Origin: Zygnema cylindricum
Lineage: Eukaryota > Streptophyta > Zygnematophyceae > Zygnematales > Zygnemataceae
Length of the DNA stretch: 64,000 nt
Assembly (NCBI GenBank): GCA_037447655.1
Contig: JBBHKE010000298.1
Location: 21,528-85,527, forward strand
Reading direction: 5' to 3'
Made by a program: the position numbers and the translations under genes. The notes under the pieces were generated by a model, which was given only the letters and a program-made list of their open reading frames with translations, was not told the DNA's origin and made no database searches. Below, in pieces: positions 20,610 through 31,894 of this stretch; positions within the stretch are counted from its first letter, which is position 1; every line of letters starts with the position of its first letter.

Positions 20610-21987
20610 CTGAAGTCAAGACATTTTTATGTGTGTTAATTTTTGATTTTATGTTATCGTAAAACATTCATGCTTTTAAAAAAGGTGAGGCCTTCAAAGT
20701 GGCCGAACAAGGAAAAAAAAAAAACAACGAAAGAAGGCAGAAAATAGAAAAGAGGCCAAAAACAAAGAAAAAAAAAATGGAAGAGACAAAAGAGAGTATG
20801 TCGTGTGGTTTTCTTTAGAACAGGTAACCTAGAATAATAAGACAACAGAATGTTTAGGGAAATAGAAAAAAGTCAACACTATCCAAGAAACTGCATAACC
20901 GGATTGAAGTACAACTAATGGACAAAACGTCTTTTATAAAAAAAGACAAAGTGAACATTAACCGAGAAACCGCATAAGCGGATTGAGGTATGAATAAACA
21001 GGTGCGACTAGCCTAGGTATGACTAATCTAGGTAGCCGACAGTAAAAAAAGGTCGGATGCCGAAAAGGAAAAAAATATCTACACGCTAAAAAATATTGCT
21101 ATAGTTCCTGAAGTACTAAACAAATGTGTTAGACTTAGGACCACAGGTATGTACACAAAGGAGACAAAACAGTAGAAACCGCTGAAAAATTGAACAGGAT
21201 TTAAGAACTTAGCTTCCACAAAAATGAGGAAATCAATGTTTTTCGGTAGGCAAAAAATGGATTTTAGAGAGTACGATTCGCCCACAAGAAAAGGTTATTG
21301 AAGGTGAGGGCATGAAAATACAAATAAAGAAAAAAAAAAAATAGGACAAGGTTGAAAAAAAGGAAGGCCGAAAAAAGGGAATAGAGACAAACAAGGAATA
21401 CAAAAAGAGAGGTTTGTAGTGCGTATTTTGTGTTAGCTAACATAACATTTTTACAACAATAGAGATATTCTTTAAATGGGAAAAGGAAAAACTAAGAGAC
21501 AAGCCGTGTACACGGTTTTGGAAGTACATGTAGTAAAGGTGTGAAAAAGCAAGGTGAAACTAATCTATGTACTCGGACGCTAAAAAAAAAAGTTCGGTTG
21601 CACCGTGAGAAAGGGCATGTAAGCACTAAAAATAGATTCCCGAAGGCAATCGTCCATTCTACCCAAGGTATGTACGGATTTTATCCAAGGTATGTACGAA
21701 GAAGAGGTAAAAAAGTACAAAACGCAAAAATAAAATATTGCACCTAGGATTCATAGAGGTCAAACTGAACATAATCTTCAATAGGGAATTCCAATAATTT
21801 CTTTCATTCTACATTATTTTATTTTTTTCTAAACACATACAGAAGAACGTTGAAATTCACCAACTCTAAAGAAATAACTTTGCAGGTTTGAAGTGTAGTC
21901 ATGCATATACTTGTGTACAAAAATAAAGATTAATTTGATAAGCAATAATATATTAATCAATAAAAGTGGGAAATTATTTTCTCTTAC
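20610..21987. other. Intron containing a possible antisense LTR-like sequence
   Basis: Within about 20,650-21,760 the plus strand has repeated motifs (GGCCGAAAAAAGGG, GAGACAAACAAGG, GTGAGGCC..GTGGCCG) that resemble the reversed LTR of the copia A family at 22378-22841. Ends and target duplication could not be fixed. It may be a diverged solo LTR. Confidence 0.35.
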
Positions 21988-22059
21988 AGGTAGTGAAGTG
22001 ATTTAAGATTGGTAATTGCTGGAGAAATAGATCCTGTTAATCTGCAACCTGCACAACTC
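21988..22059 (-). CDS. LRR exon 1 (first seen) of fragment M2
   Basis: Minus strand, acceptor CTCTCTTTCAG, donor GTAAGAG, 72 bp, phase 2. It encodes SCAGCRLTGSISPAITNLKS plus LHYL. A Cys-containing repeat with LTGSISPAI is typical of the first LRRs after the N-terminal cap of plant LRR receptors, so this fragment is probably near the amino end of its protein. The exon for signal peptide and cap was not found upstream, where copia A3 is inserted at 22378. Confidence 0.82.
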
Positions 22060-22377
22060 CTGAAAGAGAGCAAGTTTTTTCTTATCAATTTTTATTAAAT
22101 TATAAAAAAAAAAAAATCATTTCTTAAAGCTGAACAATATTTGAAGTTTATTCCCCAAATTTTTAATATGCCACCAAATTTATTAATCTTCGGAAAAAAA
22201 GAAAAAACGCTGCTAGTGAAGTGAAGTATCAGTGAGTAGATATATTTTTTTTTCGGATTATGGAAGAGTTATTTCTACTTGATACACAGTTGCAATTTCA
22301 AACATTTTTGGATTCCTTAAAAAGTAATTGGACATTTTTTGCGTTTCTATTTGAAATATAGACGTTTGTGAAGTTAT
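22060..22377. other. Intron, no other feature seen
   Basis: AT-rich sequence between the LRR exon and the copia A3 LTR. Confidence 0.5.
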
Positions 22378-22841
22378 TATTGAATGAGAGGCCATGAAAG
22401 GCCGAAAAGAAAACTATGAAAAAATATCAAAGATAGGCCGAAAGAGAAGAAAAGGCCAAGATAGAGAAGACAAGGAGTAACGACAAACAAAGGAACAAGT
22501 GGGAGGTTTATCGTTTAAGTGTCTTTTAATTTTAAGTAATTTACATGACGACACAAGAGAGTCTCATAGTAAGACAAAGTAAAAGGTAGCCGAAAAGGCT
22601 CTAAAAGGTACATCTAATCTAAGGCATAACTTAGGAAGGTACAACTAGTTACGGTAAAAGGAATCTAAGTCTAAAAGGACTCCTACACAAGAATTATCAA
22701 TTCTAATAAAGGTATGTACATTCCACTAAATAAAGTACAGAACGCTAAACCAAAGTACTAGACTTATGGCGTAGCAGGTAGGACTCGAAAGTAGTGTAGA
22801 GAACAACAAGTAGTGTAGAATGGTTTAAGTATATTTCAACA
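22378..22841 (-). repeat. Copia A3 3' LTR
   Basis: Reverse complement begins TGTTGAAATATACTTAAACC and ends CTCATTCAATA, the same family as 11756-12232 and 14867-15313; 464 bp. Confidence 0.88.
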
Positions 22842-23630
22842 CCCCCCCTCGATTAAAGCATGTTTAGTCACGAACACTGGCATAGTAAATGTGATGATGA
22901 AATAAGGGTCGAGGAAGAAGGATAGTGAGAAAATCGGCAAGTTGAGAGTCGGTGGTACAATGAGAGAAAGAGACGGTGCCATCAATAATTTTATCACGCG
23001 TAAAATGAAATTGAATGTCAATATGTTTTGTGCGTGTATGATGGATAGGATTTTTCGTAAGAGCCAATGCCCCTTGAGAGTCACAAAAAACAAAGGTGGG
23101 AGAAGAGGGAGGAAAAGAGAGATCGGAAAGAAGGCGTCGGAACCAAATAGCCAATTTCGTGGTGGAAGTGCCGGCCATATATTCTGCCTCCGTCGAGGAA
23201 AGAGCAACAATAGTTTGTTTGCGAGATGACCAAGAGATGAGGCCACCACCTAAAGAAAACAAACACCAGAAATGGAACGACGATCGTCGAGTTGATTTCC
23301 CGATCCGCATCGCAAAATCCAATAATCGAAGTGTTCGAAGAAAAGAAAGAGGAGGAATGAACGAGGTAGGAGAACGATGGGAAAAGTGAGGTGAATATGT
23401 TTTGTTCATTGGAGGTATCAAAGAACACGCTTGGCAGCTTGGAGATGAGTTTGAGTGGCACAATGCGAAAATTGAGACAAAAGACAAACAACAATACATA
23501 TATCGGGCCAGGTACCAAGTATAGCATACATCAATTTCCTACAATCGACCGATAGAGTGAGCTTATATCTCCTTGGGCATTCTCATCGGATGACACTTTG
23601 GACAGAGTGGTATTTGGATCAAGAGGGGCA
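22842..23630 (-). pseudogene. Copia A3 RT end and RNase H
   Basis: Minus strand. From 23630 downward it reads the SSDENAQGDISSLYRSIVG region in pieces, then a frame ending at 22864 with the RNase H blocks SSTEAEYMAGT, FCDSQGALALTKNPIHHTRT and LADFLTILLPRPLF. Frameshifts split the first third. It is homologous to 10966-11733 of A1. Confidence 0.85.
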
Positions 23631-25147
23631 TGTTGAAAATGGAATTTTATATTCTAATTTATTTGCTTATTGTCTAAACTGCAGTCCTCATACTTGTCGT
23701 AGTAACTGAGGACTAGCAAGCAGCCATGGCTCCCCTTAGCAAAGACATAGGAGACAAACAGATGGAGCAGGAGACTTCGCTCTTGCAAAAGATATATGAC
23801 AGGATCAGGGTTTGATCGTGTTACCGGCCGGATAGACGCCGTACACTTTAGCCGTCCGTCTTATCCATAGGGTTATGAAGATCGTTGAAGTATATAGGGA
23901 ACGACGCTTATTAAAACATTACAAGACGAAAAAATTCATTTAACAGTTTACCGAACGAGTTGAACATGGAAAAGAATTAGTCCGCACGAAATACCGATCG
24001 CACGGAATATACGATACCACATTTAATTTGGACGGACGAAATCAAATGTCCGGATTGAATCAAATGGCTCACAAAAGAGCCGGTGGACCGGAATTGAATT
24101 TTGGCGGTTTGAGGAGCAAAAGGCGGTGAATGACACGTGGCAATATTTGGTTGGACTGCGGATATCACGGAGGGTGCAAATACGGTTCAGGAACTGACAC
24201 GCGTCAGCGGAGCGGCCATGCCCTACTATGGTCGTACAAGATTACAGCGGTATATGTACCTTCTTGTACTTTATAATGTTTTGATTGGTTAGTGTACATT
24301 ACACCGCCAATCGTTATTAGCGTGTAAGTTTTTTTAGCGTATAAAAATAATTACCGTGGTGTACGCTATTTAAGAATTTGAAAATTTTGGAAAAAATCAT
24401 ACATTCTAATTGTTTGGTTATGGTAATTTGGATCTTTGAAAAAAAAAATGTCGGCCGCAAACATGCTTACACTAATATAGGTCTTCGTACAAAATCTGAC
24501 AAATCGTACACAAATCGTAAATTCACACGGTCGAAACGCGGCTGTCGGACGAATATGTGCGAGCGGGATTTTTTACGACCTGGTTTTTTTTCCTTTTTAG
24601 AACGCACATTCTCATGCGTCCACGGTTACTAAAATAATTTATTGTACTTTTTAACTTAAAAAGGTACATTTATGTACGGTCTAACACTGACCGTACACCA
24701 CTCTATTTATGAGACAACGTACTGAAAATAACCCTAAATAGAATAAAGAAAAAAATAGAATGAACTACACTAATGGAGAATTAAAAAAAAAAAAAACGGG
24801 ACGGAATTAGTGTACACAACGCTAATAACTATTGGCGGTGTAGTAGTAGGCTCAGTGAGGTGGTTTAGGACTTAGAAAAATTTAGGATTTTCAACTCTCT
24901 CCCTGAGTGCACTTGTATTTATTGACCAACTTTGGTCAACCATAACTTAATGCTCAGGGGAGCAATTTCAGTGATTCTTTTTGCTGTGGACTCACGCAAG
25001 TCTAGGCTAAACAAGGGTGTATTTGGTCAAAGCTTTTGCGTCCCAAGGTGGGAATTATTCATTGCCAAAGTCAAAAGTGCATATATTATCCTAGAGGCTT
25101 CATATAAGCTGGACAGTCTGTGTACCAATGGAGGTCATAGAATAACA
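23631..25147 (+). repeat. Copia B2 5' LTR with MITE insertion
   Basis: Starts TGTTGAAAATGGAATTTTAT and ends with AATAACA before the primer site. It holds MITE 2 at 24302-24840. An ATG at 25128 near its 3' end starts the Gag frame. A hairpin of GTACAAGA type lies upstream of the MITE. Confidence 0.9.
24302..24840. mobile_element. MITE 2 (CACCG family), with empty site in the other LTR
   Basis: Terminal inverted repeats CACCGCCAATCGTTATTAGC at the left and CACCGCCAATAGTTATTAGC on the other strand at the right, 539 bp, flanked by TA (24300-24301, 24841-24842). The 3' LTR of the same element has the uninterrupted site at 36528-36529. No coding capacity. Confidence 0.9.
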
Positions 25148-26572
25148 GGTTATGGGCCCACCCTCTAGGGTGCCCATTTTAAATGAAACAGGGTTCATCC
25201 ATTGGGAAATCATAATGAGGGGTGCATTGTTTGGAAAACAACTATGGAGTTTGTGAGTGTTTCTGTGCGTTGGCCATCCGCTAAAATGGGAGTTCCACCA
25301 AGGTTTGGAGGATCTCGATTCACACGAGGATCTGCAAGGGCAGAGGGGGTAGAGGATGTTGGAGAAAGCATCGTGTCAAACATAGGGAAGGAGAAAGGGA
25401 AGGAGAAAAGCACACCAATGGCTAGTGGATCAACTCCAATAGCACCTGTTCAAAAAATAGAGGCGAATGATCTTGAAATTTGGGATTTCAACAATATCGT
25501 GGCGACTCATTTTATTCTCGGGCGTCTCACTCAGAGAGTGGCTACACCTCATCTTCATTTGGAGAGGGCAGACGAGTTGTGGGAAGCTCTTGTCGACATT
25601 TACAAGAGTGGTAAGATTGAGCAGCAGAAGCTGACAGATCAGAAGGTACAACCATATGTGTACAAAGGGGGAAAGATGATTGATTTTTGTAATGACTTGG
25701 CTGGGTTATTCATGCAGTTGGAGAGTGCAGGGAAAAGGGAGACCGAGAAAGAGAAGGTGAAAACTTTGTTAATGAAACTCCCAGATGATTATGAGAACAT
25801 TGTTAACAAGGTTCAGGATTTGTCAGATAATCTATGGATTTGGAACTCCGTTGTGGGGATGATTTTGGTTCAGAAAAGCACAAATGGGATTCGTAGAGGA
25901 GGAATGAGTGTTCAAGCAGTGGCTGCCGGTACTAACTGGGGGAATAAGGATTCCAAGCAACCTTATGGGAACTTTGGTGGAGGAGGAAGAGGAAATAATG
26001 ACAGATCTGGACCAAGTGCTCAGAAAGGGCTTTCGAATTTTTGTAAGAAGTTGGGACACTACATGGCGAAGCGCACCAAGTTGACGAAATTGAGATTGAA
26101 AGAGGAACCGATTGGAAAACCGGCCGCAAGGAAAGAGAAGGCATTTGTGGGGACAAAAGTCATGGGAGAGGATTTCGATAATGACGATGGAGAACTTCTC
26201 TTCAACATGGAGTTGGGGGTGAAAGGTGAGCCTAAGATTCCAAGAAGGCAAGAATGTGCTTTTTGTGGAGTGAAAGAAGCTCCTAAAGAAGCATGGATCA
26301 TAGATTTATGAGCCTTTATGCATATATGCAGATAAAAACCATTGTTTACCAAAATGAGAAAGATCCCTACTGTAGAGATAGAGTATGGGGATTGGAGAAC
26401 AGTGACCACTAATTTAGTGGGATTAGTGGATTTGAGAGTCTTATTTGATGGAATGACATCTATAGTCACTTTCTCCGATGTTCTTTTTAATCCGGAATTG
26501 AACAAGAATCTTATCTCTACGTCGGTCTTAGATGATAAGGGCTTTGAGACTAGTACTAAAAAAGGAGCCTTT
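25128..26572 (+). pseudogene. Copia B2 Gag and protease start
   Basis: The frame opens at ATG 25128 in the LTR but meets TAA after five codons; a later frame from 25202 to 26311 carries Gag. It has the UBN2-type Gag core (YVYKGGKMIDFCNDLAGLFM, LLMKLPDDYENIVNKVQDL) and a zinc knuckle that has lost two ligands (NFCKKLGHYMAKR). The protease active site is destroyed: where B1 has IIDSGASMHMC, B2 has IIDL-stop-AFMHIC. It continues to TKKGAF at the B1 insertion. Confidence 0.85.
25148..25162 (+). promoter_or_regulatory. Primer binding site, B2
   Basis: GGTTATGGGCCCACC, 15 nt complementary to the anticodon arm of plant-type initiator tRNA-Met. Confidence 0.88.
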
Positions 26573-26773
26573 TGTTGAAATAAGTAGTTTTTGTATTTTC
26601 TAGGTCTAAATTAAATTAGCGGAAACATATATAGAAAATGATGGCAGCCTGCCTCCATCTCTTCTCTCTTTCCCCCATACTTGTTGTAGTCACTGAAAGA
26701 GAGAGAGAGCGATGGAGCCATGACTGCCTCAGCTCAATAGGAAGGACTAAAGAGTGACTTAAGTCACTCTCAA

Positions 26774-26862
26774 CAAAAGGTTGAGTCCGGCAGGACTCGA
26801 ACCCCCGACCGGTAGAGCGCGGCGTAGCCGTTAGCTCTAACCAGTCTGTCGTAGAAGTCCGT
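26774..26862 (-). other. tRNA-like sequence in B1 LTR, antisense
   Basis: On the minus strand it has ACTGGTTAGAGC (D-arm/A-box like), 27 nt later GGGGGTTCGAGTCCTG (T-arm with B-box GGTTCGAGTCC), then GGACTCAACCTTTT. The anticodon and acceptor stems do not pair well, so it is not called a functional tRNA. It is repeated in the 3' LTR (about 32096-32184). Confidence 0.5.
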
Positions 26863-27349
26863 TAGATGATATAGAGTTTCATTCATATTTAAACTATTGT
26901 ATTATACTGAAATGATTTAACTGTAATATGGACGAAACGAACATAGAACTTGTTAAGGTTTAGTGCGAACGTCATTTCGCACGAAACAAATGAAACGGAC
27001 ATTTGTTTTAAACGGTCGACATTTAATGTCGGATTTAATCCGACGGCGCACGTCATCGCCGAGATCGCGGAATGGTCACTTTGGATTTTATGGACGTGGC
27101 ATGACGTGGCGGCGCGTGGAAGGATGACATTCGGTCACGAGAATACCGGAGAATATACGGACGAGTGGAAAAATGACACGCGTCCACTCAGTAGCCTTGT
27201 CGTACACAGGCCGTACAGAAAGGACATCGGCCGTAGTACCTTTCTGTACTTTACAGTAATATGATTGGTTCGTACTTTAGTAGATAGGGGTTGTGAGAGA
27301 GATTTAGAACTTAGGAAATTTTGACACCTCTCTCTCTAAGAGAGCTTTG

Positions 27350-27356
27350 TATAAAT
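27350..27356 (+). promoter_or_regulatory. Candidate TATA box of B1 LTR
   Basis: TATAAAT about 200 bp before the LTR end, present also in the 3' LTR; B2 has TATTTAT/TATATAT at the matching place. Confidence 0.5.
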
Positions 27357-27551
27357 TGGCATTTTTTGCCGGCTCATAACTTATCGGCTGGTTGGCCGTT
27401 TTCAGTGATTCTTTTTGCTATGGACTCAGGGGAGTCCACGCTGCAAAGGGGTGCAGTCAAATTGTCAGTTTGCCTTCTTGGGCAGCAGTGGTCGTGGCTT
27501 AAAGTGGGTTAGTTAAATACTATCTAGAGGCTTCATGTATTCTGTAGTCCA

Positions 27552-30500
27552 ATGGAGGACACAGAATTGCAGGTTATGGGCCCACCCTCTAGGGTGCCCA
27601 CCTTTAATGGATCTGGGTTCATCTATTGGGAAGCCATGATGATGGGAGCTTTGTGTGAAAAACGATACTGGGGTATCGTCAGTGGACAAGTGAAACGTCC
27701 ACCTTCGGGAACTCCACCAGGATTTGGGGGAGTAAGGTTTTCTGCAACAACGGCTGCCTCAGCGGAGGAGGCAGATGATGGGGACAGCAGTGTGTCCGAA
27801 AAGGAGAAAGGGAAGGAGACACCCCTCACTCCTATTGCCACAGTATCGGGAGCGGCGACCGTGAAGACCGTGGAGAACGATACTCAAATGTGGGAGGATG
27901 TAAACATGGCTGCCAAGAACTTCATTCTGAGGCACCTCACTCAAGGTTTGGCCACTAGTCATCTTCACATTTACAAGGCCGAGGAGCTGTGGGAGAGTTT
28001 GGTGGAGATTTATAGAGCTGGAACTATTCAAAAGCTCCAGTTGGCTGAGCAAAAGCTATTGAGTTACACTTACAAAGGAGGAAAGATGTTAGATTACTGT
28101 AATGATCTTTCTTGTTTGTATATGGAAATGGAAAGTGCCGGGTGGACAGGTACAAAGAAAATGAAAGTTAACACCCTTATCATGAAATTACCAGATGAGT
28201 TCGAAAACATAGTGTATCGAGTACAGGGAATGCTTGATAGTTCATGGAAATGGAACACATTGGTTAGGATGATACTTGTGCAGGAAAACACAATGGAGAT
28301 TAGGAGAGGAGGAAAGAGCATTCAAGCTCTAGCAGCAGGTGGGGACCGATGGGGGAAGGACGCGAAGAAACCTTATAGAGGGGAAAGAGATAATTCTGGG
28401 GGACAGAGGCCCCCAAAGGGTCTTTGTCATTATTGCAAAAAGTCGGGACACTTTATTGCAGATTGTGTCAAGCTGTCGGAGCTGAGGCTCCAAGAAAACC
28501 GTGGAGGGGGTTCTTCCGGAGGGAAGAAAAAGGCACTTGTGGTTACAAAAGTGTCAGGAGAAACCGAGGATGAGTCATCTAAGGAGGATGGGGAGCTTCT
28601 TCTTGACGAGAGTCTGGAGGAGAAGGAGATCCCTCGGAGACAGAAGTGTGCCCTTGGAGCAATTCGGGAAGCTCCACAAGAAGGATGGATCATCGACTCA
28701 GGTGCATCCATGCATATGTGTCGTGATAAAGAACTCTTCACTAAGCTAAGAAAGATTCCTACTGTAGAGATAGAGTATGGGGATGGGAGAGTGGTTACTA
28801 CAGATTTAGTGGGATCAGTAGATCTGAAAGTCTTAGTGGAGGGTAAGACTTCTATACTTACATTCTCAGATGTACTTTACATTCCTCAGCTGAGTAAAAA
28901 TCTTGTCTCTACGTCTGTGTTAGATTACAAAGAGTTTGATAACTTCACTAGAAAGGGAGTCTTTACAGCTAAGTATGGGGATGAAGTTTACTTCACAGGA
29001 GATAAGGGTAGCCAAGGAATGTTTAGGCTTAACCTGAGTAATGAAAAGAAGAATGCTTACTATGTTGGTGTTCCTAAGGTGATGATTTGGCATAAGCGGT
29101 TGGGGCATGTGCATTTTGATAAGTTAAGGGAAATGAAAAAACTTGGGGTAGTAGATGCCATTCAGTTTGGGGATAATGAAATGATGGATGATTGTAGTGG
29201 TTGTGCTCAAGGTAAGGCTCACAGACTTCCCTTTCCCAAAGTCGCCACATATAGAGGTGAGAAAGTGTTAGATTTGGTCCACACAAATATTTGGGGGCCT
29301 GCAAAAGTACCTGCGGTTGGAGGAAAGAGGTTTATGATGACAATAACTGATGACTGGTCTAGATACTCTAGAGTCTACTTTCTGAAAACAAAGTTTGAAG
29401 CATCAACTTACTTCAAAGAATATAAAGCTTGGAGTGAGAAGTTGCATGAAACCCCCATTAAGAGGATAAAGAGTGATAATGGGGGGGAATATACCTCTAA
29501 CGAGTTTGAGGAATATCTAAGAGATGAGGGAGTGCAGCACCAGAAAACTGTACCATATAACCCGGAACAAAATGGGGTAGCTGAGAGATTGAATCGAACA
29601 CTAGGAGATAGTGTACTTAGTATGTTGGCAGACAAGAAAATAGGAAAGAGATTTTGGGCAGAAGCAATGAATTGTGCCAACTACATTAAGAATAGAGTCC
29701 TTACCTCAGCTGTAAAGGGAGTGACACCTTATGAGAGATGGGTTGGAAGGAAACCAGATATCTCACACCTTAAAGTATTTGGTAGCCAAGTTTACAGTCT
29801 TGACACGGATAGGAAAAACTGGAAACTAGATGCTAAAGGAAAACTTGGATACTTTGTGGGATATGATGAGGATGTTAAGGGATATAGAGTCTATGACTTA
29901 GCGAAGAAAGATATCATTCTGGTTAAACACTTAGTTGTCATGGATAATGGAAAGTCATTTGAACCCTTCAAATATACAAAGAAGATAAGAATCAGATTTG
30001 AGTCCGAAAGTGAGGAGAACTCGGTCGTTCCCGAAAAGGACATGGGTGAAACCGTGATTACAGATTCAGGGGAGATCCAAGATACAGGAGACTCACCGGA
30101 AACCTCACATACTCTTATGGACTTCGAGGAGATAGAAGAAGCGGGACAAGAACCGGTTTCCATGGACAGGGGAGCCGATGAGACAGTGAGAAGAAATCCA
30201 AGACTTCTATCCATTCTTGCTTCGGAGTTTGAGGGAGGAAGGAGGAGCAGCAAAAGATTACAAGAAAAACAAGCCGCTCATAAGGTAACTAAGCTATCTC
30301 ACCCTAATGAGCCTCAGTCTTACTCGGAGGCAGTGAATAGTCCAGAGAAAGAAAGATGGATTAGAGCTATAAATGATGAGATGGCTTCTATCACGGAAGC
30401 AAATACTTGGGAACTAGCAGATTGTCCTCCAGACATGGGTATTTAAACAAAAACTGAACCCAGATAATACCATTGAAAGATATAAGGCTCGATTGGTAGC

Positions 30501-31881
30501 GAAGGGGTTCACCCAAAAGGAGGGGATTCACTATGAGGAGACCTTTGCTCCAGTTGTTCGGTTCCCATCAGTAAGGATTCTCCTCAGCCTGGCAGCAGCG
30601 GAAGACATGAAAATCCACCAGATGGACATTAAGACTGCGTTTCTTAATGGTGAGTTAGAGGAAGAAATTTTCATGAGACAACCCGAGGGGTTCGTGGAAG
30701 AAGGAGAAGAGAGCAAAGTCTACAGGCTCATAAAGTCCTTATATGGACTGAAGCAGGCTCCCCGACAGTGGAATAACAAACTAGATGAGTTTCTTACCAG
30801 TCTGGGATATATCTGTATCAGCTCTGACCATTCTATCTATATGTTTGAAGATGAGAATGGTGTCATTTTTATTGCAATTTATGTGGATGATTTGCTTGTG
30901 TTGAGTAAATCCTTGGAAAAGATCAATAAGTTAAAAACAGATCTTAGAAGCAGATTTGATATGAAGGATTTAGGGGAGGAAAAATATATTTTGGGGGTTC
31001 AAATAGAGAGAGATAGGGGGAAGAAGATTATCAGACTTACTCAGAAAGAAGCAATAGGTAATATGCTTGAGAAATTTCAGATGGAAAATGCTAACAGTTG
31101 TACCACTCCCATGGACTTGAAAAAAGTAAGTGATGGGAGTGTAGAAGGAGGAGTGATGATCTTAGATGATCAAATGAGTACAGAAGAGAGAGAGTTTATG
31201 AAGACTATCACTTATAGACAGGTCGTAGGAAGTTTAATATCTTTTATGAATTGTACCAGGCCAGACATAGCGACAGCAGTTGGGGTACTCAGTAGGAGTC
31301 TTAATGATCCTAGAAAGAGGGATTGGGAAGCAGCCAAGAGAGACATTAGATATCTGGTAAGAACCAGAGAGTTATGGTTGCATTTGGGAGGGGAGCACAC
31401 TGACATCACTACTTGGAGTGATGCCAATTATGGGGACGCACCTATGAGACGATGCACTTCTGGGTATGTGTTATATGTTGGGGAAGGTGCATGCTGTTGG
31501 AGCAGTAAGCAACAAAAGGTGGTTGCTCAGTCCACTATGGAGGCTGAATACATGGCCTCTTGTTCTGCTGTGAAAGAGTTGATGTGGGTCAAGTCCTTGC
31601 TGCAAGAACTGGGGTATATGAAGGTGGGAGTGCATGAAGTGTTTTGTGATAATCAAGCGGCCATAGCAATTGCAGCCAATCCAAAACATCATTTTAAGGC
31701 TAAACATATGGACATAAGATTAAGTTTTGTAAGAGAAAAAGTTGAGAATAAAATAGTGAATCTTGTATATAGATCTGATGAGGAAATGGTAGCGGACATG
31801 ATGACCAAACCTGTGCCCTCACCAAAGTTAAAATACTGTAGGGAAAAATGTGGATTAAAAGAAAAATTAAAAATAGACTAG
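27552..31881 (+). pseudogene. Copia B1 Gag-Pol polyprotein, one 20-bp deletion
   Basis: Frame 3 from ATG 27552 (inside the LTR; a second in-frame ATG is at 27577 within the primer site) runs 964 codons. Gag has a UBN2-type core and zinc knuckle CHYCKKSGHFIADC (from residue 292). The protease motif is IIDSGASMHMC (Asp 382). Integrase has HKRLGHVH...CSGCAQGK, then VHTNIWGP, IKSDNGGEY and NGVAERLNRT. The first integrase catalytic Asp is replaced by Asn in this copy and in B2. A 20-bp deletion near 30436 removes seven codons before WVFK and shifts the frame; it continues in frame 1 to 31881 with RT (TFAPVVRFPSVRILLSLAAA, IYVDDLLVLS) and RNase H (TMEAEYMASC, CDNQAAIAIA, HHFKAKHMDIRLSFVR). Total is close to 1,450 codons, the usual size of a copia polyprotein. 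Confidence 0.95.
27572..27586 (+). promoter_or_regulatory. Primer binding site, B1
   Basis: GGTTATGGGCCCACC directly after the LTR. It is complementary over 15 nt to the tRNA-iMet anticodon arm and is itself translated as part of Gag (QVMGPP). Confidence 0.92.
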
Positions 31882-31894
31882 AAAATAAGGGGAG
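31882..31894 (+). other. Polypurine tract of B1
   Basis: AAAATAAGGGGAG immediately before the 3' LTR. Confidence 0.75.

Larger units (their letters stand above)
26573..27571 (+). repeat. Copia B1 5' LTR
   Basis: Starts TGTTGAAATAAGTAGTTTTT and ends GAATTGCA. It contains an antisense tRNA-like block (26774-26862), a hairpin (27213-27249), a TATA box (27350-27356) and the Gag ATG (27552). Confidence 0.95.

Noticed and set aside
26774-26862. Functional tRNA gene
   Set aside because: The T-arm and B-box are good but anticodon and acceptor stems do not pair; kept only as tRNA-like.
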